A stretch of DNA of 38,030 nucleotides from an uncultured Lachnospiraceae bacterium. Lineage in GTDB: Bacteria; Bacillota; Clostridia; Lachnospirales; Lachnospiraceae. Location: assembly GCA_900317585.1 (NCBI GenBank), contig ONHG01000024.1, positions 1 through 38,030 on the forward strand, in the 5' to 3' direction. A program made the translations under genes and the position numbers. This document shows positions 1 to 8,441 of this stretch, piece by piece. Every line of letters starts with the position of its first letter. Position 1 is the first letter of the stretch. The notes beneath the pieces were generated by a model. It saw only the letters and a program-made list of their open reading frames with translations. It had not been told where the DNA came from and made no database searches.

Positions 1-104
1 GGGCTCTTTTCCAATGCTGTCAGGAAAACAAATGTGACTGGGGTTAAGAAAAATTTCTTGAAATTAACTCTTGACAAAAGTCACTTCATAACAGGAGAAG
101 AAAT

Positions 105-1607
105 TTGGAAGCCAGAGAGATTCTCAGAGGCTCCGGAATACTTCTTTCGATTTCAAGTCTGCCGTCGCCGTATGGCATAGGCACTCTGGGAAAAGAGGCG
201 TATAGCTTTGTTGATCTTCTCAGTGATCTGAAGCAGAAATACTGGCAGGTTCTTCCGGTTGGTCCCACTATATTTGGTGACAGCCCATATCAGCCACTAT
301 CCGGCTTCGCGGGCAATATCTACTTCATTGATTTAGATAAGCTGGCAGATGAGGGACTTTTAAAGAAGAAAGAGATCCTGGGGTACAACTGGGGTGCGGA
401 TGAATCGGAAATTGATTACGCAGCATTACATCAGAGCAGATACAAGATTTTACAAAAAGCGTTTGAGAGATTTGACACAAATGCACAAGATTTTCAGGAC
501 TTTGTGAAAAAGCAGTCGGGATGGATTGAGCAATATGCACTGTTTATGACATTAAAAACCGACAATTTAGACAAAAACTGGAGTGAATGGTCGAATGAGT
601 ACAGAGATTTGCAAACGGTTGCGCTTGAAAATTACCAAAAAAAGAATTATAATAAAATTACTTTTTGGGAGTTCTGCCAGTATAAATTCTTTGAGCAGTG
701 GAATGATTTAAAAGATTATGCCAACTCAAAAGGAATCTACATAATAGGAGATATCTCATTTTATGTAGGATATGACAGCGTAGATGTGTGGGCAGACAGA
801 CAGCTTTTTATGATGAGCGCAAACGATACACCGGAGTATGTTGCGGCTGCCGGTCCTGATAAATATTCAGAGAGCGGTCAGGTGTGGGGCAACCCGATGT
901 ATGACTGGGATGCGATGAAGGATGATGATTTTTCATGGTGGAGAAGAAGAATGCGTGTCAGCAGAGAGCTGTTTGACATAGTAAGGATTGATCATTTCGC
1001 AGGAATTGTAAAAGCATATGCGGTACCGTACGGACAGGACGGGAGCTTGTCAGGCAAATGGTTCAAGGGACCGGGGCGCAGGCTTGTCAATGCAATCAAC
1101 GAAGAGCTGGATGGAGTGAATGTCATAGCTGATGACTATACATCGGCCAGCCTTTTACCGGGAGTGAAAAAGCTTCTTGCCAAGTCCGGCTGGATGGGAA
1201 CTAAGGTCATGATGTTCGCCTTTGATGGTGATCCGACCAACGAATATCTGCCACATAATTACACAGATTCGCATGTGGTAGCTTACATTGGCACACATGA
1301 CAATGAGACAATAGTTGGTTCCTTCAGTGACAAGACGGATTATGAGCTTGCATATCTGTATGAGTATCTGAATATTGAAAATAAATCACAGGTTCCAAAC
1401 GCTCTTATCAGAGAGCTGTACCACAGCACTGCGGAGCTGGCAATAGTCCAGATGCAGGATATTTTAGAGCTGGGAAATGAGGCAAGGATGAATTATCCTT
1501 CGACAGTCGGACACAACTGGAGGTGGCGCATGACAAGCAAGCCACACAGACTGGACGATGAAAAGAGAGCCTGGTTCAGAAACATTGCGGTGGTTTACCG
1601 CAGATAA
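105..1607 (+). CDS. malQ: 4-alpha-glucanotransferase (amylomaltase, GH77), divergent
   Basis: Predicted cytoplasmic disproportionating enzyme that moves alpha-1,4-glucan segments between maltodextrins and releases glucose, feeding imported oligosaccharides into glycolysis. The 500-residue length is usual for GH77. Seen: the N-terminal GILLSISSLPSPYGIGTLG block, the SPYQPLSGFAGN block, GDISFYVGYDSVDVW, GQVWGNPMYDW, the nucleophile D296 in VRIDHFAG and D399 in GTHDNET. The usual acid/base Glu of the AEDLG motif is replaced by Asp: the sequence reads VIADDYTS with D343. The following PGMKVLQFAF block reads MGTKVMMFAF. It is therefore a divergent member and its activity is uncertain. The start is a TTG placed 7 bases after AGGAG (93-97); no ATG fits. 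It precedes the transporter genes in the same direction, with 75 bases to the next start. Bases 1-104 hold no gene I can support. Confidence 0.9.
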   Translation: MEAREILRGSGILLSISSLPSPYGIGTLGKEAYSFVDLLSDLKQKYWQVLPVGPTIFGDSPYQPLSGFAGNIYFIDLDKLADEGLLKKKEILGYNWGADESEIDYAALHQSRYKILQKAFERFDTNAQDFQDFVKKQSGWIEQYALFMTLKTDNLDKNWSEWSNEYRDLQTVALENYQKKNYNKITFWEFCQYKFFEQWNDLKDYANSKGIYIIGDISFYVGYDSVDVWADRQLFMMSANDTPEYVAAAGPDKYSESGQVWGNPMYDWDAMKDDDFSWWRRRMRVSRELFDIVRIDHFAGIVKAYAVPYGQDGSLSGKWFKGPGRRLVNAINEELDGVNVIADDYTSASLLPGVKKLLAKSGWMGTKVMMFAFDGDPTNEYLPHNYTDSHVVAYIGTHDNETIVGSFSDKTDYELAYLYEYLNIENKSQVPNALIRELYHSTAELAIVQMQDILELGNEARMNYPSTVGHNWRWRMTSKPHRLDDEKRAWFRNIAVVYRR

Positions 1608-1682
1608 TTAATTTGATATAAGTTGCACGGCAATTTATATATATACTTTTTTACATTTTATATTCAAAAAGGAGAGGAAGAT

Positions 1683-2945
1683 ATGAAGAAGAAAGTATTA
1701 GCATCTTTACTTTGCGCTTCTATGGTAGCAACAATGTTTGCAGGATGCGGAAGCAGCGACGGAAAAGGAACAGAGAAGGCCGACAGCAAGGACGGCAAGG
1801 TAACACTCACAGTAATGGGACCTTCAGAGGATTTAGATGATGCAAAGGGCGCTTGGCTCAAGACAGAGTGCGAGGCATTCGCTAAAGCAAATCCTGATTT
1901 TAACTTAACATTCAAGTATGTTACAACATCTGAGGGAGATGCCAAGGACGTTGTTACAAAGGATCCTAAGGCAGCAGCTGATGTTTACATGTTTGCAAAC
2001 GATCAGATTGAGGCATTAGTAAAGGCAAACGCTATCTCTAAGTTAGGTGGAGAGACAGCAGATTATGTTAAGACATCTAACTCAGAGGCTATGGCAGCAA
2101 CTGTTACATATGATGGAGACATCTACGCAGTTCCTTATACATCAAACACATGGTTCATGTACTATGACAAGAGAGTTTTCTCTGAGGATGATGTAAAGAG
2201 CCTTGATACAATGCTTACAAAGGGTAAGGTTTCATTCCCATTTGATAACGGCTGGTATCTCAATGCATTCTATGCAGCAAACGGATGTACAATCTTCGGA
2301 GACGGAACAGACAAGTCTGCCGGATATGATTTCAGCGGAGATAAGGCAGTAGCAGTTACAAACTACATTGTAGATTTATTTGCAAATCCAAACTTCGTAA
2401 TGGATAACAATGACGGATCTATGGGTCTTGCAGGACTTAAGGATGGTTCTATCAACGCTTACTTCAATGGTAACTGGAACTATGACGCAGTTAAAGAGGC
2501 ACTTGGTGAGGAGAATGTTGGTGTTGCAGCTCTTCCTACAATCAATATTGGTGGAAAAGACTGCCAGTTAAAGGCATTCTTAGGATCTAAGGCTATCGGT
2601 GTAAACCCTAACTGCAAGAACCAGGAAGCAGCAGTTAAGCTTGCAGCATTCCTTGGAAGCGAGGATTCACAGCTTGCTCACTTCAAGTTAAGAGGACAGG
2701 CTCCTGTAAACAAAGATCTTGTATCGAACGAGGAAATCGCAGCAGATCCAGTAGCATCAGCTATGGCTAAGGTAGCATCTGATTGTTCAGTAGCACAGCC
2801 TATCATTGATATGCAGGGTTACTGGGATGCAGCTACACCATTCGGTGATGCTTTCCAGAACGGTGCAGAAGGCCAGATTACAAAGGACAATGCAGCTCAG
2901 AAGACAGAGGACTTCAATACACAGCTTAATGATTCTCTTAAATAA
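1683..2945 (+). CDS. malE: Maltodextrin ABC transporter solute-binding lipoprotein (MalE type)
   Basis: Extracellular substrate-binding lipoprotein of a carbohydrate ABC importer (family 1 binding protein). Seen: a 22-residue lipoprotein signal ending in FAGC (lipidated Cys22), a Ser/Gly/Lys linker, then about 380 residues with the NTWFMYYDKRVF and NGCTIFGDG patterns of maltose/maltodextrin binders. The start is ATG 1683, 8 bases after GGAG (1671-1674). An in-frame TTG at 1623 would put 20 hydrophobic residues before the signal and lacks a ribosome site. Codon use is strongly biased towards a few codons (ACA, AAG, GCA), which suggests high expression. Permeases follow directly, but no ATPase gene is present; family practice would be a shared MsmK/MalK-type ATPase elsewhere in the genome. 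Substrate specificity is inferred from the neighbouring malQ and GH13 genes. Confidence 0.9.
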   Translation: MKKKVLASLLCASMVATMFAGCGSSDGKGTEKADSKDGKVTLTVMGPSEDLDDAKGAWLKTECEAFAKANPDFNLTFKYVTTSEGDAKDVVTKDPKAAADVYMFANDQIEALVKANAISKLGGETADYVKTSNSEAMAATVTYDGDIYAVPYTSNTWFMYYDKRVFSEDDVKSLDTMLTKGKVSFPFDNGWYLNAFYAANGCTIFGDGTDKSAGYDFSGDKAVAVTNYIVDLFANPNFVMDNNDGSMGLAGLKDGSINAYFNGNWNYDAVKEALGEENVGVAALPTINIGGKDCQLKAFLGSKAIGVNPNCKNQEAAVKLAAFLGSEDSQLAHFKLRGQAPVNKDLVSNEEIAADPVASAMAKVASDCSVAQPIIDMQGYWDAATPFGDAFQNGAEGQITKDNAAQKTEDFNTQLNDSLK

Positions 2946-2964
2946 TTAAGTATGTCAGATTATG

Positions 2965-2998
2965 ATTCCAAGGTTCCGGGCAACCGGAATCTTGGAAT
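2965..2998 (+). promoter_or_regulatory. Intercistronic hairpin between malE and malF
   Basis: A 15-bp stem (2965-2979 with 2984-2998) has one G-U pair and a GCAA tetraloop (2980-2983), which is of the GNRA class. It sits 20 bases after the malE stop and is not followed by a T run. By analogy with other binding-protein operons, such a hairpin protects the 3' end of the binding-protein message and lowers permease expression. That role is inferred. Confidence 0.75.
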
Positions 2999-3047
2999 AA
3001 ATTAGTTTAAAGGATTGGCATATATAAAGCATGCCAGGAGGAAAAGT

Positions 3048-4427
3048 ATGATAGGAGCAAACAAAAAGAAAAAAGTTTCGGACTTTGCTACTCCGTATAC
3101 TGTCGGTAATGCCCTCACAAAAGGCGGAGCTACAGTCAAGTTATCGGTACTTATAATGGGTCTTGCGAATATGGCTCATAAGCAGATTATAAAAGGTCTG
3201 ATTTTTCTTGCTATAGAGATTGCATATATAGCATATATGGTTAGCAGCGGTGCTTATTACATTTCCATGCTGCCTTCACTCGGCTGGAGAAAGCAGGAAG
3301 AGGTATTTAATGAGCAGAAGCAGATTTATGAATATGTTGCGGGCGACCAATCAGTATTATTACTGTTATATGGTGTCATAACAATTGCCATCACAGTATT
3401 ATTTATTTACATGTGGTGTGAGAACTTAAAGAGCGGTTATAAGGCAGAATGCCTTTCAAAAGCTGGAAAAGAAATCAATTCTTTTGGCAAAGATGTCAAG
3501 GATTTATTTGATAAAAACCTACATAAGACACTTATGTTTCTTCCACTTATGGGAATATTTGTTTTTACAGTTTTACCATTGCTGTTCATGATTCCAATGG
3601 CCTTTACAAACTATTCTGTAAAGGGTGACCATCTGGTACTGTTCGACTGGACAGGTTTTGCTGCATTCGGACAGGTGCTTGGACTTGGTGGTAAGCTTGG
3701 TAAGATATTCTGGAGAGTACTTGGATGGACATTGTGCTGGGCTGTATTTGCAACCTTCCTGTGTAACTTCCTTGGACTTATTCTTGCGATTGTTATCAAC
3801 CGTAAAGAGACACATTGTAAGGCCTTCTGGCGTACATGCTTTGTTGTTTCAATTGCTGTACCACAGTTCGTTTCACTCCTTGTTATGAGGCAGATGCTCC
3901 AGCCGCAGGGTGTTGTAAATAACCTGCTTTTGGAGTGGGGCTGGATAGACAATCCACTTCCGTTCTGGACCAATACGATGTGGGCACGAGTTTCAGTTAT
4001 CCTCATCAACTGCTGGGTAGGTATTCCATATACCATGCTTCAGGTTACCGGTGTATTACAGAATGTGCCTGCAGAGCTTTATGAGGCTGCAAAGATTGAT
4101 GGTGCTAATGCAGCACAGATCTTCTTTAAGATCACACTCCCATATATCATGTTTATCATGGGACCATACATCATCACACAGTTTACAGGAAATATCAACA
4201 ACTTCAACGTTATATACCTGTTATCAGCAGGAAAGCCAACACCTGTCGGAGACAGCGCAGGAAAGACGGACCTTCTGGTTACATGGCTGTACAAGCTGAC
4301 TATTGATAATCAGGAGTACAATATCGGTGCCGTTATCGGTATCCTCACATTCGTTGTACTTTCTATCGTAGCGCTTGTTACATACAGAAATACAAAATCA
4401 TACAAGGATGAGGAGGGATTCATGTAA
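3048..4427 (+). CDS. malF: Maltodextrin ABC transporter permease (MalF type)
   Basis: Membrane subunit of the sugar importer, partnered with the following MalG-type permease. Seen: about 459 residues with two extra N-terminal membrane segments before the core binding-protein-dependent transport domain, then six hydrophobic segments, and the EAA loop EAAKIDGANAAQIFFKITLP that docks on the ATPase. The start is ATG 3048, 6 bases after AGGAGG (3036-3041). A TTG at 3015 lies upstream in frame but has no ribosome site. The stop TAA overlaps the malG ATG by one base (TAATG), consistent with translational coupling. The N-terminal extension resembles the large MalF forms of Firmicutes. The maltodextrin assignment comes from context. 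Confidence 0.9.
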   Translation: MIGANKKKKVSDFATPYTVGNALTKGGATVKLSVLIMGLANMAHKQIIKGLIFLAIEIAYIAYMVSSGAYYISMLPSLGWRKQEEVFNEQKQIYEYVAGDQSVLLLLYGVITIAITVLFIYMWCENLKSGYKAECLSKAGKEINSFGKDVKDLFDKNLHKTLMFLPLMGIFVFTVLPLLFMIPMAFTNYSVKGDHLVLFDWTGFAAFGQVLGLGGKLGKIFWRVLGWTLCWAVFATFLCNFLGLILAIVINRKETHCKAFWRTCFVVSIAVPQFVSLLVMRQMLQPQGVVNNLLLEWGWIDNPLPFWTNTMWARVSVILINCWVGIPYTMLQVTGVLQNVPAELYEAAKIDGANAAQIFFKITLPYIMFIMGPYIITQFTGNINNFNVIYLLSAGKPTPVGDSAGKTDLLVTWLYKLTIDNQEYNIGAVIGILTFVVLSIVALVTYRNTKSYKDEEGFM

Positions 4428-5314
4428 TGAGTAGTGTAGCAAAAGCAAAAAGACCTGTGTCTGCCGGACGTGCTAAGAAAATAGCAAAGAATTCCCTTGT
4501 TCATATCATTCTTGGAATACTTGCTGTAGTATGGCTGTTCCCGATTTTCTGGATTGTTATGACAAGCTTTAGAGGTGAGAGTGGTGCTTATACAAAGTAC
4601 TTCTTCCCACATAGTCTTACATTTAGCAACTATACGAGGCTGTTCACAGAGACTACACTGTTGAACTTCCCGAGAGCATTTTTGAATACACTGTTCATTT
4701 CAGTGTTCTCATGTATTATTTCAACAGTATTTGTACTTTCTGTTGCGTATTGTATGTCACGACTGAGATTTAAGATGCGTAAGCCTTTCATGAATCTGGC
4801 TATGATTCTTGGATTGTTCCCAGCCTTCATGTCAATGGTTGCCGTATACTTTATCTTAAAGGCTATCGGACTTACAGAGGGCGGTATGCTTCGTCTTTCA
4901 TTGATTCTGATTTACTCAGCAGGATCAGGAACAGGCTTCTATATCGCAAAGGGATTCTTTGATACTGTGCCTAAGTCTCTTACAGAGGCGGCTATCCTTG
5001 ACGGATGTACACAGTTCCAGGCATTCTACAAGGTTATCCTGCCACTCAGTAAGCCAATCGTAGTATATACAATACTTACAGCATTCCTTGCGCCATGGCT
5101 TGATTTCGTATTTGTAAAGGTTATCGTTGGTCCAAACGACAAGTATTGGACAGTATCTCTTCTCCTTTACAACATGCTTGAGAAAGAGTTTGTAAACGGA
5201 TGGTTCACAAGATGGGCTGCTGCTGCAGTTATTGTATCAATACCTATCTCAATACTTTTCGTCATCATGCAGAGATTCTATGTGGATGGACTTACAGGAG
5301 CTGTCAAAGGCTAA
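4427..5314 (+). CDS. malG: Maltodextrin ABC transporter permease (MalG type)
   Basis: Second membrane subunit of the importer, 295 residues, the usual MalG length. Seen: an N-terminal basic stretch, a first membrane segment near residues 22-45, a periplasm-facing loop, a cluster of further membrane segments, and the EAA loop EAAILDGCTQFQAFYKVILP. The ATG overlaps the malF stop by one base; the ribosome site GAGGAGGGA lies inside the end of malF. It ends the transporter operon, since a strong intrinsic terminator follows 15 bases after the stop. Confidence 0.9.
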   Translation: MSSVAKAKRPVSAGRAKKIAKNSLVHIILGILAVVWLFPIFWIVMTSFRGESGAYTKYFFPHSLTFSNYTRLFTETTLLNFPRAFLNTLFISVFSCIISTVFVLSVAYCMSRLRFKMRKPFMNLAMILGLFPAFMSMVAVYFILKAIGLTEGGMLRLSLILIYSAGSGTGFYIAKGFFDTVPKSLTEAAILDGCTQFQAFYKVILPLSKPIVVYTILTAFLAPWLDFVFVKVIVGPNDKYWTVSLLLYNMLEKEFVNGWFTRWAAAAVIVSIPISILFVIMQRFYVDGLTGAVKG

Positions 5315-5329
5315 TTTGGTTTTATTTGG

Positions 5330-5360
5330 GCCGCTGCACTTTTGTGCGGCGGCTTTTGGT
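5330..5360 (+). terminator. Intrinsic terminator after malG
   Basis: A 10-bp GC-rich stem (5330-5339 with 5344-5353, one G-U pair) has a TTTT loop and is followed by TTTTGGTTT. It separates the transporter operon from the GH13 gene, which therefore probably has its own promoter. Confidence 0.85.
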
Positions 5361-5390
5361 TTATATTGATGGCAAATTTTGGGGTGTGTG

Positions 5391-5506
5391 GCAAACTTAG
5401 CACTTTCAGGCTGTGGGGTGCCGGCATGGCACACAGTGGCAGTTCATATTTTTCTTCGGAACACACTGTATACCCTCCGGCCGGAGGGTACCGTGTGCTA
5501 AGTTTG
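5391..5506. repeat. Foldback intergenic element, copy A (short form)
   Basis: A 116-bp element lies in the 416-base gap between malG and the GH13 gene. Its ends are the inverted pair CAAACTTAGCAC (5392-5403) and GTGCTAAGTTTG (5495-5506). Inside are a perfect 20-bp palindrome (5471-5490) and a GTGCC/GGCAC hairpin. Bases 5432-5480 match, in reverse complement, element B at 15222-15265: a 33-bp core with one mismatch, GTGGCAGTT..GGAACACACTG. Its left part, TTCAGGCTGTG, also matches the other arm of B, so A looks like B with about 100 internal bases deleted. No coding potential is seen. The rest of the gap (5507-5730) contains no gene I can support. Confidence 0.75.
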
Positions 5507-5730
5507 TTGCTACCTTGTGAAAGATGTGAGAATTGAGTTAACTACATACTTATGAGTAATGCTGGCTGCGTTGCAGCGTCGCAAAATATCCGGTGGACGA
5601 TTGTTCAGTGCTTATTGAAATGGAGTGTGGACAAAGCAAGAGAATCGTATGTTTTAGCGAATATGTGTAGTGATTTTGTAGATACAAGTTTGCTCAGAAT
5701 TGAGTTTAGAAAATAAGAAAAGGAGTGCGT

Positions 5731-7425
5731 ATGATTAATAATAAAATAGGCGGCCACAATATGGTCGGCAGGGCTGTGAATAGATTGGCGGGCAGGTCGA
5801 CTGCTGTGGCATTGACAACAGCTATAGCGGTGTCGATGCTTGCGGGATGTGCTGCGGGTGGAAAGAATACCGAGACGGCAGCAAAGAAGGAGTACAAGCC
5901 TTCTGCTATGGAGCAGATGAATGCGAAAAATGATCCTAATGTGATTCAGGACAATTACAGGACTTGCTATGAGGTGTTCGTATACAGCTTTTTTGACAGT
6001 GACGGTGACGGTATTGGGGATTTGAAGGGGCTTACAGAGAAGCTTGACTATATCGAGGGACTTGGCTGCAATGAAATCTGGATGATGCCTATTATGCCTT
6101 CTCCTTCATACCACAAGTATGATATTACGGATTATATGAATATTGACAAGCAGTATGGTACTCTGGATGATTTTGATGCGCTCATTACGGAGTGTCACAA
6201 GCGAAACATCAATGTGATTATTGACTTTGTAATAAATCACACATCTAACGAGCATCCATGGTTTAAGGCGGCTGCTGATTATATCAAGTCGCTTCCTGAT
6301 GGGGCGGAGCCGGATGCTTCGGAATGTCCTTATGTTGATTACTATAATTTTAGCAAAACCAATGCCGGAGGCTACAACCAGCTGCCTGGCACGAATTGGT
6401 ATTACGAGTCACAGTTTGTAGACAGCATGCCTGACCTTAATCTGCAGAGCGAAGCTGTAAGAGGGGAGATTGACAAGGTTACATCCTTCTGGCTTGACCG
6501 CGGCGTGGATGGCTTCAGATTGGATGCTGTGCTTTATTACAATAATAATAACCAGACTGAGACTATTGATGACCTCACATGGCTTGTGAACAATGTGAAG
6601 AGCAAAAAGGCCGATGCTTATATGGTTGGTGAGGGCTGGACTACATACAGAGAGTATGCGAAGTACTATAAGAGTGGAATTGACAGTATGTTCAACTTTG
6701 ATTTTTCACAGCAGGATGGATATATTGGAAAGGTGTTAAACGGTACAGCAAATCACGGTGCCAGCACATACGGCAATGCTTTGGTTGATGTGGAAAATGA
6801 GATAAAGAAGTATACAGACTCATACATTGATGCACCGTTCTATACAAATCATGATATGGGACGCAGCGCAGGATACTACAACGGAGATAATGCCGAGGAG
6901 AAAACCAAGATGGCGCAGGCCATGAATCTTCTTATGCCCGGAAATGCTTTTCTGTATTATGGAGAGGAAATCGGCATGAGAGGCACAGCCAATGATGAGA
7001 CGAAGCGTCTTGCCATGAGATGGAGCGGGGATTCAAAAGCTAAGGGAATGTGTGTGGGACCTCAGAATGCAGAAGAAACCGAGCAGACATATGATACCCT
7101 GGATAAACATCTGGAGGATCCATACTCTATTTACAACTTTGTGAAGCAGACAATATCAATAAGAAATGCTTTCCCGGAGATAGCACGAGGTACAAATACC
7201 TTTGAAAAGGATCTGTCAAATGATAATGTGTGTATATTCACAAGAGAGTACAATGGTGAGAAAGCAGTGCTTATATTTAATCTATCAAAGGATGAAGCAA
7301 GTGTGGATGTGTCATCGCTTGGAGTAAATAATGCTGTTGCAATGCTTCAGACTACAAAGAAAGCACCGTCGTATAAGGATGGGGCGGCAAAGCTGCCGGC
7401 GTATTCGGTGCTTGTTTTGAAGTAA
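5731..7425 (+). CDS. Cell-surface GH13 alpha-amylase/maltodextrin hydrolase lipoprotein
   Basis: Predicted to cleave starch-derived maltooligosaccharides at the outer face of the membrane, supplying the adjacent importer. Seen: a long lipoprotein signal ending in MLAGC (Cys40), then a GH13 barrel. The DSDGDGIGD calcium-type loop lies near residues 89-97. Conserved blocks are I DFVINHT, II GFRLDAV with nucleophile D265, III MVGEGW with acid/base E301, and IV TNHDMGR with D375. A C-terminal beta domain follows. The start is ATG 5731, 5 bases after AGGAG; an in-frame GTG at 5725 overlaps the ribosome site and is rejected. There is no carbohydrate-binding module or sortase signal. The gene order matches the transporter-linked surface GH13 enzyme (Amy13B) that I recall from E. 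rectale. Exact specificity (alpha-amylase versus oligosaccharide hydrolase) cannot be read from the sequence. Confidence 0.9.
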   Translation: MINNKIGGHNMVGRAVNRLAGRSTAVALTTAIAVSMLAGCAAGGKNTETAAKKEYKPSAMEQMNAKNDPNVIQDNYRTCYEVFVYSFFDSDGDGIGDLKGLTEKLDYIEGLGCNEIWMMPIMPSPSYHKYDITDYMNIDKQYGTLDDFDALITECHKRNINVIIDFVINHTSNEHPWFKAAADYIKSLPDGAEPDASECPYVDYYNFSKTNAGGYNQLPGTNWYYESQFVDSMPDLNLQSEAVRGEIDKVTSFWLDRGVDGFRLDAVLYYNNNNQTETIDDLTWLVNNVKSKKADAYMVGEGWTTYREYAKYYKSGIDSMFNFDFSQQDGYIGKVLNGTANHGASTYGNALVDVENEIKKYTDSYIDAPFYTNHDMGRSAGYYNGDNAEEKTKMAQAMNLLMPGNAFLYYGEEIGMRGTANDETKRLAMRWSGDSKAKGMCVGPQNAEETEQTYDTLDKHLEDPYSIYNFVKQTISIRNAFPEIARGTNTFEKDLSNDNVCIFTREYNGEKAVLIFNLSKDEASVDVSSLGVNNAVAMLQTTKKAPSYKDGAAKLPAYSVLVLK

Positions 7426-7483
7426 AAAATATTTGATGAGAATAAAAATGTAATAGTTTAAAGGAATTTGAAGAAGAAATATG

Positions 7484-7510
7484 AAAAACCGCCCGACTGG
7501 GCGGTTTTTT
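7484..7510. terminator. Bidirectional terminator between GH13 gene and plsC
   Basis: A perfect 11-bp stem (7484-7494 with 7499-7509) with loop GACT has an A run on the left and a T run on the right, so it works on both strands. It serves the convergent GH13 and plsC genes; the plsC stop lies only 4 bases beyond it. Confidence 0.9.
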
Positions 7511-7513
7511 CAG

Positions 7514-8245
7514 CTATACCATTTCATGAAGCATATCTACGATCACTTCTCTGCAATGAGCTCCGAGATGCTTTTGTTCCTCTTTACTGAGTGCCGCCGG
7601 ATCAATAGGAGTGCCATATCGGATAATCACATGATTCTTTTTGACCCATGGAAGGTGATCCTCGAATATTTCATTTGTTCCCATGATTGCCATTGGCACT
7701 ATCTTGCATTTGCTCTTTGTGGCAATCTTGAAAGTACCTTCTTTGAAAGATTGTACCTCTGTCAGGTCATCTTTGTTTTTGCAGCGTGTGCCCTCAGGAA
7801 ATACACATATGCTGATGCCGGATTTGACCTGATCTATGGCTGCAAGCACAACCTTTAGTCCCTGCTTGATGTCATCGCGGTCCAAAAACAGGCAGTGCAG
7901 GCGCTTCATCCAGAGACCAAGCACCGGTATTTTTGCGATACTCTGCTTTGAGATGTAGCCGGTCAGGCGTGGACATCTGGAGTAGGTGATTATGATGTCA
8001 AAGAAACTACGGTGATTTCCTATATATAGTACAGCCTCGTCCTTTGGCACATTTTCCTCCCCTATAAATTCAATGTCTGCTCCGCTTAGGAATATGATGA
8101 CACGGAAAGCCCACTGTACCAGGCGAAGCTGTGCCATATCGGCCCATGCCGGTGCAGATTTGTGTATTATCCACATGGCTCCAAGTACCGGAAGACCGAG
8201 CAGCAGATAGAAAAATACGAATATTACGATTAAAACTGAACGCAT
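7514..8245 (-). CDS. plsC: 1-acyl-sn-glycerol-3-phosphate acyltransferase (PlsC family)
   Basis: Predicted membrane enzyme that acylates lysophosphatidic acid at sn-2 to make phosphatidic acid in phospholipid synthesis. Seen: a 243-residue protein with an N-terminal membrane segment (residues 3-26), the catalytic NHRSFFD motif (H78, D83), the substrate-binding FPEGTR motif near residues 149-154, and a GLWMKRLHCLFLDRDD block between them. This is the normal PlsC layout and length. A ribosome site (AGAGAGG on the minus strand) precedes the ATG. It stands alone on the minus strand between two plus-strand units. Paralogues with other acyl acceptors exist in this family, so the exact substrate is inferred. 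Confidence 0.9.
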   Translation of the reverse strand: MRSVLIVIFVFFYLLLGLPVLGAMWIIHKSAPAWADMAQLRLVQWAFRVIIFLSGADIEFIGEENVPKDEAVLYIGNHRSFFDIIITYSRCPRLTGYISKQSIAKIPVLGLWMKRLHCLFLDRDDIKQGLKVVLAAIDQVKSGISICVFPEGTRCKNKDDLTEVQSFKEGTFKIATKSKCKIVPMAIMGTNEIFEDHLPWVKKNHVIIRYGTPIDPAALSKEEQKHLGAHCREVIVDMLHEMV

Positions 8246-8305
8246 ATTTGACCTCTCTTTTTCATAATATAAAATGTAATGTAACTATTCATAACCATTG
8301 AGAAT

Positions 8306-8350
8306 AAAAAAGCTGATGCGTCATGCTTGCATGTAAGCAGCAGCTTTTTT
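8306..8350. terminator. Terminator-like hairpin inside a divergent intergenic region
   Basis: The arms AAAAAAGCTG (8306-8315) and CAGCTTTTTT (8341-8350) form a 10-bp stem around a 25-base inner region and end in a T run on both strands. The flanking genes (plsC minus, lipoprotein plus) both point away from it, so it terminates neither. It may end a small RNA or an antisense transcript, or insulate the two promoters. Confidence 0.55.
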
Positions 8351-8374
8351 GCTCTCAAGGAAATTTTGAATAGC

Positions 8375-8425
8375 TATAATGTAGTTCAATATTTGATATT
8401 ATATCATATCATAAGCGATATGATA
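8375..8425 (+). promoter_or_regulatory. Probable promoter and inverted repeat before the PrcB-like lipoprotein
   Basis: A perfect -10 TATAAT lies at 8375-8380 with no convincing -35. Downstream, TATCATATC (8402-8410) and GATATGATA (8417-8425) form a 9-bp inverted repeat with a 6-base loop, 16 bases before the start codon. This could be an operator or a leader hairpin. Confidence 0.4.
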
Positions 8426-8441
8426 AGAAAGAGAGGAAAAA

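Noticed and set aside
71-97. TTGACA at 71-76 as a promoter for malQ
   Set aside because: No -10-like hexamer at 16-18 bases; the expected position is the malQ ribosome site itself.
1623-1682. TTG start upstream of the malE lipoprotein signal, and a TTGCAC/TATACT promoter there
   Set aside because: The start would bury the lipoprotein signal and lacks a ribosome site; the two hexamers are only 13 bases apart.
3611-4036. Minus-strand open frame opposite malF
   Set aside because: No ribosome site, and it is antisense to conserved permease sequence including membrane segments.
7481-7858. Plus-strand open frame of 125 codons over the plsC 3' part
   Set aside because: It starts inside the terminator stem and is antisense to the conserved plsC FPEGTR region.
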